DNA of 64,000 nucleotides from an uncultured Lachnospiraceae bacterium (GTDB taxonomy: Bacteria > Bacillota > Clostridia > Lachnospirales > Lachnospiraceae). This document shows positions 52,158 through 61,553 of the stretch, piece by piece; the first letter of the stretch is position 1; every line of letters begins with the position of its first letter. The position numbers were made by a program, and so were the translations under genes. The stretch covers positions 62,001 to 126,000 of the forward strand of contig CAJTPU010000004.1 of NCBI GenBank assembly GCA_910578335.1. The letters are read 5' to 3'. Below the pieces are notes generated by a model. That model saw only the letters and a program-made list of their open reading frames with translations. It was not told the DNA's origin and ran no database searches.

Positions 52158-54035
52158 ATGAAAAAAATCTTTACGAAGAGACTTTCAATTTATATGGTGA
52201 TTGCCTTTGTGGTTACCATCGCCGCCGTATTTACACTGCAGACCTTTACAAACTGGCGCACCAATAAAATAACCAGTCAAAATAAGCTGGCTGACGTAAG
52301 GGAAAAGCTGGCTGATAATGAAGTGACGATTGAACAGTTGACGGAAAATCTCGGACAAAATAATCTTGCAAAGGCGAGGGCGTTTGCCGATATGCTTGCG
52401 GCAGAGCCCTCCATTGCCAAGGATTCGGCAAAGCTGTTTGAAATCAGGGACAGGCTGATGGTGGACGAGGTACATATCATTGATGAAACAGGAATTATTA
52501 CAAGCAGTACGATTGACGCCTACATTGGATTTGACATGAAGAGCGGCGAGCAGTCAAATGCTTTTATGGTTCTTGTCGATGACCCGTCCATTGAGATTGT
52601 GCAGGAGCCCCAGATGAATTCGGCAGAGGGAACCATGATGCAGTATATTGGCGTGGCGAGAACGGATGCAAGAGGGTTTGTACAGGTAGGCGTTCGTCCG
52701 GAAGTATTAGAAAGGACACTTGCCGGAACGGATATATCCGTAGTGCTCAGGGACATTGATTTTGGTACAAATGGTTATATCTATGCTATTGATATGGAAA
52801 CAGGACTTTTGCTTGCCCATCCAAATGATGCGCTGATTGGCACGGCTGCCACGGCTGCCGGGTTTCCTAAGAACTTTTTGGGAAACGGCAGGGCAAAAAT
52901 CGACGGACGGACGGGATATTTTTATGCGGAGGAGAGTGACAATATCGTAATAGGAACCTTTCTGCCGTCTTCGGAATATTATTCTGCCCGCCGCAGCCAG
53001 ACCTTGATGGTATCCATCAGTATGTTTATTATCTTTGGCGTATTGCTGGTGATGATTAACAGAATGGTTGACAGTAAAATTGTGCATGGCATAAACAGCA
53101 TTACCGGCTCCACGAAAAAAATTGCGGACGGCGATTTTAATATTACGGTAGATGAAAAGGGAAATCCTGAGTTTGAGCAGCTCTCCGACAGCATCAACAA
53201 GATGGTGGAGAGTATTTGCCAGAACGCGCGCAAAAATGAAAATCTGATACGGCAGCAGGAAGCGGATGTGGAAAATAACCGGATACTGATACAGAATGTG
53301 AAGGACGCCTGTAAAGAGCTGGGACAAGTATCCGGAAAAACGTTGGAAAATGCAGATAATATATACAACGGTACAGGTAAACAGGAGCAGGCGGTTTCCG
53401 ACTTGAAGCGCATTATGGAACAGTTGATGCAGGAACTGAACCATAGTGTCAATACTTCTGCTGAGATTTCTTCCGCAACCGGAACGACGACTGAAAAAAT
53501 GAAGGAGACACAGTTGCAGATGGTGCTGCTGCAGGATTCCATGCAGAAAATCAGCAATATGTCCATGGAGATTGAAAAAATTATTGATGAAATCAATTCG
53601 ATTGCCCAGCAGACCAACATGCTTTCCTTAAATGCTTCCATTGAGGCGGCAAGGGCAGGCGATACAGGTAAGGGCTTTGCGGTAGTAGCCTTACAGGTGG
53701 GAGAGCTTGCAGCAAGAAGCTCGCAGGCGGCGAAAGAAACGTATGAGCTGATAACCAATTCTATGAAGGCAGTCAAGGAAGGACAGAAGATTACGGGACA
53801 GACGGTGAATACCTTTGGCGTAGTGGTGGAAAATATTGAGCGCTCAAGACAGGATGTGGAAGAAATATCCCATATGGTAGAACAGAATGTCAATATTGTA
53901 AAGCTTGCGGTTAGTCAGTTGGGTCAGATTTCCGATGTAGTAGAAGAGAATGTACGGATTTCCCATAATACGAAGGAAGTATCCTCCGATATGGTTGAGA
54001 TTACTGACAATCTGTTACATCTGATAGAAGTATAA
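52158..54035 (+). CDS. Methyl-accepting chemotaxis-type receptor
   Basis: This 625-residue receptor has membrane spans near residues 10-28 and 285-305 around an extracellular Cache-like domain (VDEVHIIDETGIITSSTIDAYIGFDM, IYAIDMETGLLLAHPNDALIGTAA). HAMP comes next (about 310-360), then a signalling domain with the conserved tip INSIAQQTNMLSLNASIEAARAGDTGKGFAVVALQVGELA (about 485-525). No CheA, CheW or flagellar genes are here. The ATG at 52158 was chosen for fit with the first membrane helix. Confidence 0.9.
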   Translation: MKKIFTKRLSIYMVIAFVVTIAAVFTLQTFTNWRTNKITSQNKLADVREKLADNEVTIEQLTENLGQNNLAKARAFADMLAAEPSIAKDSAKLFEIRDRLMVDEVHIIDETGIITSSTIDAYIGFDMKSGEQSNAFMVLVDDPSIEIVQEPQMNSAEGTMMQYIGVARTDARGFVQVGVRPEVLERTLAGTDISVVLRDIDFGTNGYIYAIDMETGLLLAHPNDALIGTAATAAGFPKNFLGNGRAKIDGRTGYFYAEESDNIVIGTFLPSSEYYSARRSQTLMVSISMFIIFGVLLVMINRMVDSKIVHGINSITGSTKKIADGDFNITVDEKGNPEFEQLSDSINKMVESICQNARKNENLIRQQEADVENNRILIQNVKDACKELGQVSGKTLENADNIYNGTGKQEQAVSDLKRIMEQLMQELNHSVNTSAEISSATGTTTEKMKETQLQMVLLQDSMQKISNMSMEIEKIIDEINSIAQQTNMLSLNASIEAARAGDTGKGFAVVALQVGELAARSSQAAKETYELITNSMKAVKEGQKITGQTVNTFGVVVENIERSRQDVEEISHMVEQNVNIVKLAVSQLGQISDVVEENVRISHNTKEVSSDMVEITDNLLHLIEV

Positions 54036-54064
54036 AGGAAGAAGGGTAAAAAAAGTTGCAATTT

Positions 54065-54107
54065 CCGGATTTCTGTGGTACACTTCCACAGGAATCCGGT
54101 TTTACTT
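54065..54107 (+). terminator. Terminator after the chemoreceptor gene
   Basis: CCGGATTTCTGTGG pairs with CCACAGGAATCCGG (one G-T pair) around a short loop and is followed by TTTTACTTTG. Confidence 0.82.
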
Positions 54108-54133
54108 TGTCCGGTAAATCAAGTGAATACAGG

Positions 54134-54314
54134 CGGCTGCAGGTGTCGGACGGGCATGAAATGCCATGGGTCCGGTGAAAAGGGAAGCAGGTGAGAGTCC
54201 TGCACGAACCCGTCGCTGTAATAAGGGAGCCACATTTTGATTTGTGCCACTGGACGTTTGTCTGGGAAGGTGAAGTGCGGCGTTGAGCTTAAAGTCAGAA
54301 GACCTGCCTGCAGG
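54134..54314 (+). promoter_or_regulatory. Cobalamin riboswitch
   Basis: The core shows AAAAGGGAAGCAGGTGAGAG, GCACGAACCCGTCGCTGTAA, the conserved GCCACTGG at 54246-54253 and a closing B12-box-like GTCAGAAGACCTGCC. GCAGGT near 54138 pairs with ACCTGC near 54302 to form P1. Bound B12 should reduce expression of the uptake genes that follow. Confidence 0.93.
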
Positions 54315-54410
54315 ACCGGTACAAAAATGACCACGAGGAATTGGCATTGTACGCACACTTACGGTATCGAATCCGTTTCGATGCTATAGTCGTGATGCAG
54401 AAAATTCTCC

Positions 54411-54466
54411 AATCCCTGTCGTGAAGCGGCAGGGATTTTCCTTGTCGTGAAGCGGCAGGGATTTTT
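54411..54466 (+). terminator. Tandem duplicated terminators of the riboswitch
   Basis: TGTCGTGAAGCGGCAGGGATTTT occurs twice with a 26-base period (54417-54439 and 54443-54465). Each copy can form an 8-9 bp stem ending in T residues, so two expression-platform terminators stand in line before the first gene. Confidence 0.78.
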
Positions 54467-54507
54467 GTGTATACCTGTATTTGCAAATATGCTAAGGAGG
54501 AGAAAAA

Positions 54508-54939
54508 ATGGCAGAAAAACAAGAAAAAAAGCAAACAAACAAAAAAGCACTTATCGGTGCGGCGGCACTGATAGCGGTAATTGCGGTACTGGCAGTGGTG
54601 TTCTTTGTATTTCGGGAAAAGCCCGTGCAGGGACAAAAGAGCATTACCATTGAGGTTATCGACAATACCCAAAGTAGTACAGTCTACGAAGTACATACGG
54701 ATGCAGAGTATTTAAGGCAGGCGATGGAAGAGGCAAAAGGGCTGGAATTTTTAGGAACGGAGAGCGAGTATGGTCTTATGGTAGAAACCATAAATGGCGT
54801 TACGCCGGACTACAATGTGGACGGTGCTTACTGGAGTTTTTATGTCAACGGTGCTTACTGCAACTATGGTATTGATTCCCAGCCGGTTGAGGATGGAGAT
54901 GCATTTGTAATCAAGTATGAGATGAATGCTACAGAATAG
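54508..54939 (+). CDS. DUF4430 surface protein, probable B12-binding
   Basis: This 143-residue protein has a Lys-rich head, one membrane span (about residues 15-35) and an outside domain with ITIEVIDNTQSSTVYEVHTDAEYLRQAMEEA and YNVDGAYWSFYVNGAYCNYGIDSQPVEDGDAFVIKYE, the pattern of DUF4430, which resembles the C-terminal domain of human transcobalamin and intrinsic factor. Behind a cobalamin riboswitch it probably captures B12 for the S component downstream. AAGGAGG precedes the ATG. Confidence 0.82.
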   Translation: MAEKQEKKQTNKKALIGAAALIAVIAVLAVVFFVFREKPVQGQKSITIEVIDNTQSSTVYEVHTDAEYLRQAMEEAKGLEFLGTESEYGLMVETINGVTPDYNVDGAYWSFYVNGAYCNYGIDSQPVEDGDAFVIKYEMNATE

Positions 54940-55010
54940 GGAATGACTGCAAAAAGCATCTTCAGGAATTTTCGCGAGAGGAGCCGTCAGAGCAGGCAGG
55001 TGAGGGAATT

Positions 55011-55559
55011 ATGAACAAAGGACAGGGCAGGCTGACCATAGGCATACAGGATATTGCGTTAATTGGTATGATGACCGCAGTTATTGAGGTCAGTAAGCTT
55101 GCGCTGTCTTTTCTGCCGAATATCGAACTGGTTACGTTCTGGATTATTATGTTTACACTGTTTTTAGGAACCAAAACCATATATGCCATTGCCGCTTTTA
55201 TTCTCATTGAAATTTCTCTTTATGGCGTGCAAACATGGGTCATTATGTACCTGTATATGTGGCCGGTTTTGTCTTTGGTGGTTTACCTGTGCAGGAAAAA
55301 TGATTCTGTATGGTTTTACAGTATTCTCTCCGGTTTTTTCGGGCTGCTTTTTGGCGCCTTCTGCGCGCTCCCTTATATGGTAATCGGGGCGGTGGACGGC
55401 GGCGTGCAAAGCGGGCTCATTATGGCATTTAACTGGTGGGTTGCCGGGATTCCCTATGATATCATACATGGCGTTGCCAATGCCGCTCTTATGCTTGTGC
55501 TGTATCGTCCTGTCAGAACGCTGTTTAACAGGCTTATTCCTCTTCGTCGTTCCACGTAG
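55011..55559 (+). CDS. ECF transporter S component, probably for cobalamin
   Basis: This 182-residue membrane protein has six hydrophobic helices and family features such as IALIGMMTAVIEVSKLALSFLPNIELVTFWI and GFFGLLFGAFCALPYMVIG. S components bind a vitamin and dock on a shared EcfA-A'-T module, which is not encoded here. Position downstream of the B12 riboswitch and DUF4430 gene makes cobalamin or a precursor the likely cargo (CbrT-like role). Its end overlaps the convergent kinase gene by 26 bases. Confidence 0.83.
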   Translation: MNKGQGRLTIGIQDIALIGMMTAVIEVSKLALSFLPNIELVTFWIIMFTLFLGTKTIYAIAAFILIEISLYGVQTWVIMYLYMWPVLSLVVYLCRKNDSVWFYSILSGFFGLLFGAFCALPYMVIGAVDGGVQSGLIMAFNWWVAGIPYDIIHGVANAALMLVLYRPVRTLFNRLIPLRRST

Positions 55560-56961
55560 AGCAGGACAGGGAAAAGATAAATTCCGTGCCCACGCCTTCC
55601 GTGCTGATGACGTTGATGTGCTCCTCGTGGGAGGTGATGATTTCCCTTACGATGGAAAGTCCGAGTCCCGTACCCTTTTTATCCTTGCCGCGGGAGGAAT
55701 CCGATTTGTAAAAACGCTCCCAAATCATCTTTAAATCATCCTTTGGGATGCCGATGCCGCTGTCTTTTACGGAAACAAAAAGCTTGTGCTTCTTTTCGGA
55801 GGTTTCGATGCGGATGACCGAGTCATGGTGGCTGAATTTGATGGCATTGTCCAAAAGGTTGTAGAGCACTTGCTGGATTTTTCCCATATCGGCATTGACA
55901 TACATCACGTCGCTGGTTAGGATGAGTTCGATGGCAATTTTCTTTTTGCGGCATGTCCCCTCGAAAGAGGCTGCCGTATTGCGGATAACTTTGTTGATAT
56001 CAAAGTCCGTTTTGTCTAAGAGCATTCCCTTTGTATTCAAGTTGTTTAAGGTTAGCAGGCTGTTTGTCAGTTTTGTCAGCCTTTCCGTTTCGTTCAATAC
56101 AATCTGTAAATATTTTTCGTATAGTTCAGGCGGTATGGTGCCGTCCAGCATGGCTTCCAGATAACCGCGTATGGAGGTAAGCGGGGAGCGGAAATCGTGG
56201 GAAATATTGGCGACAAATTTTTTTTGATTGTCCTCTGTGCGTGCAATTTCACTTGCCATATAGTTTAAGCAGGCGGCAAGGTAGCCGATTTCATCTTCAC
56301 TTTCCACTTGAAACTCATAGTGCATATTGCCGGAGGCATACTGTTCTGTGGCATAAGTGATTTTTCGAAGCGGCACATAGACAATTTCCGTAAAAAAAAT
56401 CAAAATAATCAGTGACAGCAAAAACAGGATGCACAGGGTAATATAGGAAATGTTTAACAGGCTGTTGCAGGATTTTTCTATGCCTGTCATGGCGGTATGC
56501 ACAACAAGATACCCTTTCACCTTATATTCGGAGGTGATGGGTACAATGATATTGAGCATATCGTTCTCATAGCTGTCAAAAAAGGTTCCTATATTGTAAT
56601 AAGAGCCGGCGGTTATGGTAGGGTCAAAGCTTTCAATCATAACCACGTCTTCTACGTTAAGAGGGGCGTCCGTGCTTAAAATCAGACGCCCGGAAGGATT
56701 GATAATCCAGATAACGGAATCTAAATAGACGGAAAATATGTCAAGCTGCATCTTTACGGCTTCCAGAGAGGTGTCGTTGGTATACAATCCCGACACATAA
56801 TTATCGGCAATCAGCGTTGCCTCAGAGTAAAGCGCATTTGCCTTCTCTCTGGTAAGCTGTTCCATTGTCATGCTGGGCACAAAGGTGGTTATGATGATAA
56901 AGCCAAAAATGCCAAAGATAACGTATGCCAGCACAAATTTCAAGTAAAGGGTTTTTTTCAT
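55534..56961 (-). CDS. Sensor histidine kinase
   Basis: This 475-residue kinase has membrane spans near residues 8-30 and 165-190 around an external sensor, a HAMP segment, the site FVANISHDFRSPLTSIRGYLEAML with the phosphorylated His, and an ATPase domain with YNLLDNAIKFSHHDS, VKDSGIGIPKDDLKMIWERFYKSDSSRGKDKKGTGLGLSI. It overlaps the regulator gene upstream by four bases and is its cognate partner. The signal is unknown. It lies at the end of the murG-mutS2 run. Confidence 0.93.
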   Translation of the reverse strand: MKKTLYLKFVLAYVIFGIFGFIIITTFVPSMTMEQLTREKANALYSEATLIADNYVSGLYTNDTSLEAVKMQLDIFSVYLDSVIWIINPSGRLILSTDAPLNVEDVVMIESFDPTITAGSYYNIGTFFDSYENDMLNIIVPITSEYKVKGYLVVHTAMTGIEKSCNSLLNISYITLCILFLLSLIILIFFTEIVYVPLRKITYATEQYASGNMHYEFQVESEDEIGYLAACLNYMASEIARTEDNQKKFVANISHDFRSPLTSIRGYLEAMLDGTIPPELYEKYLQIVLNETERLTKLTNSLLTLNNLNTKGMLLDKTDFDINKVIRNTAASFEGTCRKKKIAIELILTSDVMYVNADMGKIQQVLYNLLDNAIKFSHHDSVIRIETSEKKHKLFVSVKDSGIGIPKDDLKMIWERFYKSDSSRGKDKKGTGLGLSIVREIITSHEEHINVISTEGVGTEFIFSLSCSTWNDEEE

Positions 56962-57668
56962 GACAGGCTCCCTTTCACTTCAAATTTGTAGCCAATACCC
57001 CATATAGTAGAAATTTTCCATGCTTCGTGGTCTTTTATTTTTTCGCGGAGACGTTTGATATGTACATCAACGGTACGCGTGTCTCCAATATATTCATATC
57101 CCCAAATCTGGTCGAGAAGTTGCTCTCTGGTAAATACATGGTTGGGTGAGGACGCCAGAAAATAAAGGAGCTCCAGCTCCTTAGGAGGCATTTCAACGGT
57201 ATTTCCCATATAAATAACAGAGTAATTGGTCTGATTGATAATCAGGTCAGGATATTCTACGCGCTTGTCCGTTACGGGCTCGGGTACGGCAACCGCAGGC
57301 TTATAGCGGCGCAGCACTGCTTTGACCCTTGCCACAAGCTCCTTGGAATCAAAGGGTTTTTCCATAAAATCATCGGCGCCAAGCTCAAGCCCAAGTACTT
57401 TGTCAAAAATTTCACCTTTTGCAGAAAGAATGATAATGGGAGTTTGTCTGGCAGCACGGACTTCCCTGCATACCTGATACCCGTCCATGCCGGGCAGCAT
57501 TAAATCCAGCAGAATCAGGTTGGGCTCAAAAGATTCAACAGCAGTCAGTGCAGCTTCCCCGTCCCCGACAATCATGGTTTCAAAGCATTCCTTATTTAGG
57601 TAGAGGGAAATCAGCTCTGCTATATTCTCATCATCATCAACAATGAGTATTTTTTGTTTATTTACCAT
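56958..57668 (-). CDS. OmpR/PhoB-family response regulator
   Basis: This 236-residue regulator has a receiver domain (ILIVDDDENIAELI, phospho-acceptor Asp in NLILLDLMLPGMDGYQV, KPFDSKELVARVKAVLRR) and a winged-helix output domain (ELLYFLASSPNHVFTREQLLDQIWGYEYIGDTRTVDVHIKRLREKI). It forms a two-component system with the kinase downstream. Only 15 bases separate it from mutS2 upstream. Confidence 0.95.
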   Translation of the reverse strand: MVNKQKILIVDDDENIAELISLYLNKECFETMIVGDGEAALTAVESFEPNLILLDLMLPGMDGYQVCREVRAARQTPIIILSAKGEIFDKVLGLELGADDFMEKPFDSKELVARVKAVLRRYKPAVAVPEPVTDKRVEYPDLIINQTNYSVIYMGNTVEMPPKELELLYFLASSPNHVFTREQLLDQIWGYEYIGDTRTVDVHIKRLREKIKDHEAWKISTIWGIGYKFEVKGSLS

Positions 57669-57683
57669 ACTTGCTCCTATTCT

Positions 57684-60059
57684 TTATTTAAATGTTACAA
57701 TTGTGACGCCGGCGTCGCCTTCGCCAAACTCGCCCAAACGAAATTCTTTGACATACTTTAAGCGCTTTAAGTGGTTGTGTACGGCATTCCGTAAGGCGCC
57801 GGTTCCCTTTCCGTGTACGACGCGGACACTGGAAAGATGCGAAAGATAAGCATCGTCCAAATATTTATCCAGCATAGCGACTGCTTCGTCGCAGGTTTTC
57901 CCCAAAAGATTGATTTCGGGAGAAATCGTCAGTGTTTTTGACATTTTCATTTTACCGCCCGAGGTTTTTACGGCGCTTTTGACAGAAGCCGTGTCGTTGT
58001 CTGCTAAAAGTACTAAATCATTGACATTGACAGAAGAGCGGATGATGCCGCATTGTACAAAGAGATTGCCCTTTGCATCCGGCAGGGAGCTCACGGTTCC
58101 TTTCAGCCCCATGGAAAGGATTCTTACGGAATCTCCCTTCTTCAGCTTTTTGGGGTCTAAAGTCTTTTTGACGGAAGAAGGAGGAATTTTCAGCGCAAGC
58201 CTCTCGTTTTTGTCGTCAATTTTTTGCCTGAGATTCTGGCGCTTTTGCTCCAGCTCCTTCATGTTGCTGCCGTCCGTCTGATTAAAGCTGCGAATGGTCT
58301 CGTCCGCCATCGCTTTTGCTTCCAGCAGGATAGTGCGCGCCTGCTCGTGCGCTTCTTTCAGTATTTTATCCTTGGCGTTGTCCAGCTTTTCGTTTTTTGC
58401 TTTAAGCTGTGTCTCCAGCGCTTTGACTCTATCCTTATATTCGGCGGCCTCCCGCCTTTCCTTTTCTATAATCAGGCGGCTGTTTTCCAGATTGGCGATA
58501 ACATCCTCAAAGCTTTCGTCTTCTTTACTTATCTGCTCCTTGGCTGCTGCTATGATAGTATCCGGCAGCCCAAGCTTGGAGGATATCGCAAAAGCATTAC
58601 TCTTTCCGGGGATGCCAATCAAAAGCCTGTAGGTAGGCTTTAGGGACTCCACGCTAAATTCACAGCAGGCATTTTCCACAAAAGGCGTGGAGAGGGCATA
58701 AAGCTTCAGCTCGCTGTAATGGGTGGTTGCCATGGTGCGGATACCTCTGCCATGCAAATAATCCAAAATAGCTATGGCAAGTGCCGCTCCCTCTGTAGGG
58801 TCGGTTCCGGCACCCAGCTCATCAAACAGACAGAGTGCATTTTCGTCTGCGTGTGACAGAATTGTCACAATAGTTGTCATATGTGAAGAAAAGGTGGACA
58901 GACTTTGTTCAATGCTTTGTTCATCTCCAATATCTGCAAAAACTTCCTCAAAGATGGAAAGCTCTGAGCGGTCAAGCGCCGGTATATGAAGCCCCGCCTG
59001 CCCCATAAGGGTAAACAGTCCCACTGTTTTTAAAGAGACTGTTTTGCCGCCGGTGTTGGGACCGGTAATAATCAACAAATCAAATTCCTTGCCAAGCCGG
59101 ATATCAATAGGGACTACTTTTTTCTTTTCCAGTAAAGGATGGCGCCCTTTGCGGATGTTGATATAATGTTCCGTGTTGAATACAGGCATGGTGCCATTGT
59201 AATCCATAGCAAGCTTGCCCTTTGCAAATACAAAGTCAAGACGGGTCATAATGCGCTGGTTGTCGGAAAGCTCCTTTGTATGTGCGGAAACTTGGGCAGA
59301 TAAATCGGCAAGAATCCGTTCAATTTCCTTTTGTTCCTCAATGGCAAGCTCCCGCAGGCGGTTGTTTAGTTCGACGACAGCGGCGGGTTCAATAAAAAAG
59401 GTAGAGCCGGTTGCCGACTGGTCGTGTACCAGTCCGGATACCTGATTTTTAAATTCTGCTTTGATGGGAAGGCAGTAGCGGTCTCCGCGCATGGTGATAA
59501 CGGCGTCCTGCAGATAAGTACGGCAGGAGCCGTTTAACATGGAGCCTAACTGGTTATGGATTTTTTCACCCGTAAGCTGTATATTGCGCCGGATGTGTTT
59601 CAGCTCAGAGCTTGCGTCGTCAGCAACTTCCTCTTCTGAGAGAAGGCAGCGGCGAATTTCGTCGGAAATAAACGACAGTGATGTCAGGTACTCAAAAAGC
59701 TGGTCCAAAGAATCCTGCACGGATTCGTCTTTTTCATTTCTGCCATACGCTTTGATGCGGGCTACGTTTTCCAAAAATCCTGCAATTTTTAAAAGCTCCG
59801 GAATGGAAAGGGAACTGCCGACTTCAAGAGATTTTAAAGAAAATCCCAAATCCTTGTTGCCGCCAAAGGAAGTACTTCCATACCGGAACAGACGGGACAG
59901 AGCGTCAGCCGTTTCGGTCTGCGCGGATTGGATTTCTGATAAATCCGTATCCGGAAGCAATGCCTCACACATCTTTTTGCCGGGCTCCGAGTCTGCTTTC
60001 AGGACTAGTTGTGAAATAATTTTATGATACTCTAAGGTTTGCAATACTTTTTTGTTCAT
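57684..60059 (-). CDS. mutS2: MutS2 ATPase/endonuclease
   Basis: This 791-residue protein has the MutS-type ATPase with TGPNTGGKTVSLKTVGLFTLMGQAG (about 332-356) and DEQSIEQSLSTFSSHM, LFDELGAGTDPTEGAALA, then a coiled coil and a C-terminal Smr domain (VRVVHGKGTGALRNAVHNHLK). MutS2 proteins suppress homologous recombination and rescue collided ribosomes. Its start overlaps the murG stop by four bases, so the two are translationally coupled. Confidence 0.95.
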   Translation of the reverse strand: MNKKVLQTLEYHKIISQLVLKADSEPGKKMCEALLPDTDLSEIQSAQTETADALSRLFRYGSTSFGGNKDLGFSLKSLEVGSSLSIPELLKIAGFLENVARIKAYGRNEKDESVQDSLDQLFEYLTSLSFISDEIRRCLLSEEEVADDASSELKHIRRNIQLTGEKIHNQLGSMLNGSCRTYLQDAVITMRGDRYCLPIKAEFKNQVSGLVHDQSATGSTFFIEPAAVVELNNRLRELAIEEQKEIERILADLSAQVSAHTKELSDNQRIMTRLDFVFAKGKLAMDYNGTMPVFNTEHYINIRKGRHPLLEKKKVVPIDIRLGKEFDLLIITGPNTGGKTVSLKTVGLFTLMGQAGLHIPALDRSELSIFEEVFADIGDEQSIEQSLSTFSSHMTTIVTILSHADENALCLFDELGAGTDPTEGAALAIAILDYLHGRGIRTMATTHYSELKLYALSTPFVENACCEFSVESLKPTYRLLIGIPGKSNAFAISSKLGLPDTIIAAAKEQISKEDESFEDVIANLENSRLIIEKERREAAEYKDRVKALETQLKAKNEKLDNAKDKILKEAHEQARTILLEAKAMADETIRSFNQTDGSNMKELEQKRQNLRQKIDDKNERLALKIPPSSVKKTLDPKKLKKGDSVRILSMGLKGTVSSLPDAKGNLFVQCGIIRSSVNVNDLVLLADNDTASVKSAVKTSGGKMKMSKTLTISPEINLLGKTCDEAVAMLDKYLDDAYLSHLSSVRVVHGKGTGALRNAVHNHLKRLKYVKEFRLGEFGEGDAGVTIVTFK

Positions 60060-61129
60060 GAAGATTCCTTTACAATTTCCTTAATCAATCCCATGATAGT
60101 GCTGATGGAGTCAAGCTGCGGACTCTGCTTCATGGCATTGATATAAGACTGTCTGGAGCAGTAAAGCTCCTGTACTTTTTCTACCAGCAGGTTTTCTGAT
60201 AAATCGTCCTCGTCGATGACAATAGAAAAGCCCTGCGCCTCAAAGGAGCGTGCATTCAAAAGCTGGTCGCCCCTGCTCTTTGCCGAAGGGAGCGGAATCA
60301 GGATATTGGGCTTGTTTAAGGCGAGAAGCTCACAGATGGCATTGGCGCCCGCACGGGAAATCACCAAATCTGCCATTGCAAAAATATCCTTAAGCTCCGA
60401 CTTCAAATATTCAAACTGCTTATAGCCTTTTTCTGTTAAAAGAAGATTGTCTACCTTATCCTTGCCGCACAGATGGACGACTTGAAAATCTTCCAAAAGC
60501 ATGGGAAGCGCCGCGCGTACCGCCTGATTGACGCTTGCTGCGCCCTGACTGCCGCCAATAACCATGATGACGGGCTTGTTTGCGGTAAAACCGCACATGT
60601 CAAGTCCCGCAAGCTTATTGCCGGAAGACAACTCTTCTCTGATGGGCGAACCGGTAAGAACAGCTTTTTCCTTGGGAAGCATCTGCAGGGTTTCCGGGAA
60701 ATTACAGCAGATTTTATCGGCAGCCGGAATGCAGAGCTTGTTGGCAAGTCCGGGCGTCATGTCGGATTCGTGGATAATACAGGGAATTTTCAGCGACGCC
60801 GCCGCGCGCACCACAGGCACGCTCACAAAACCGCCCTTGGAAAATACCACATCCGGTTTCAACTGTTTTAAGTATTTTCTTGCTTCGGAATAGCCTTTTA
60901 TGACACGGAACGGGTCCGTAAAATTTTTGGGGTCAAGGTAACGCCTGAATTTGCCGGTGGAGATGCCCTGATAAGGAATATCAAAGTCGGCAATCAGCCT
61001 CTTCTCAATGCCGTCGTAGGAACCCATATAATAAATTTCAAAGCCGGCGCCTTTTAAGTGTGGTAAAAGAGCAATATTCGGTGTCACATGACCGGCGGTA
61101 CCGCCGCCTGTTAAAACGATTTTTTTCAA
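60056..61129 (-). CDS. murG: UDP-GlcNAc lipid I transferase MurG
   Basis: This 357-residue GT-B enzyme transfers GlcNAc to lipid I to make lipid II on the inner face of the membrane. It shows IVLTGGGTAGHVTPNIALLPHL at the start, SKGGFVSVPV, HESDMTPGLANKL, the hinge VIGGSQGAASVNQ and the UDP-binding SRAGANAICELLALNKPNILIPLP. The TTG at 61129 with GGGAGG upstream fits the family N terminus. Earlier starts add unlike residues. Confidence 0.95.
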   Translation of the reverse strand: MKKIVLTGGGTAGHVTPNIALLPHLKGAGFEIYYMGSYDGIEKRLIADFDIPYQGISTGKFRRYLDPKNFTDPFRVIKGYSEARKYLKQLKPDVVFSKGGFVSVPVVRAAASLKIPCIIHESDMTPGLANKLCIPAADKICCNFPETLQMLPKEKAVLTGSPIREELSSGNKLAGLDMCGFTANKPVIMVIGGSQGAASVNQAVRAALPMLLEDFQVVHLCGKDKVDNLLLTEKGYKQFEYLKSELKDIFAMADLVISRAGANAICELLALNKPNILIPLPSAKSRGDQLLNARSFEAQGFSIVIDEDDLSENLLVEKVQELYCSRQSYINAMKQSPQLDSISTIMGLIKEIVKESS

Positions 61130-61146
61130 AGCAATGCCTCCCGTAA

Positions 61147-61389
61147 TCAATATGACTGTAAGGACTCCAGCGCTTTTGCAAGCTGGTCCGGACAGGAAGT
61201 AGATTTCATTCCGCACTGAATGCCCTTTAATTTTGAGATGGCATCCTCTACCTTCATGCCGCGTACAAGACTGCAAATACCCTTTAAGTTGCCGTTGCAG
61301 CCACCCGTAAACTGAACCGATTCAATGATGCCGCCGGATACCTCTATGTCGATTGCTGTGGAACAGGTACCGTGTGTCTGATATTTCAT
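61147..61389 (-). CDS. TSCPD-domain protein
   Basis: This 80-residue protein reads MKYQTHGTCSTAIDIEVSGGIIESVQFTGGCNGNLKGICSLVRGMKVEDAISKLKGIQCGMKSTSCPDQLAKAL. The TSCPD motif also occurs at the end of class II ribonucleotide reductases (NrdJ) as a regulatory module, but stand-alone copies are of unknown function. The six cysteines suggest metal binding. The ATG follows GGAGGATT. It is the first gene of the leftward run TSCPD-murG-mutS2-regulator-kinase. Confidence 0.88.
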   Translation of the reverse strand: MKYQTHGTCSTAIDIEVSGGIIESVQFTGGCNGNLKGICSLVRGMKVEDAISKLKGIQCGMKSTSCPDQLAKALESLQSY

Positions 61390-61553
61390 AATAATCCTCC
61401 AATCTTTCATGCGGATAATTCGTTTGTCTAAAGAAGGATTATAGCAGAAAAGTGTCCGATATTCCAGTGATTCTACAGATATTTTTTGCTGCAGGGTGAT
61501 TCTTATGCATGGCATGAGGGGCTTTATGGTGAGGGGATGAAGCAAGGATGCCA

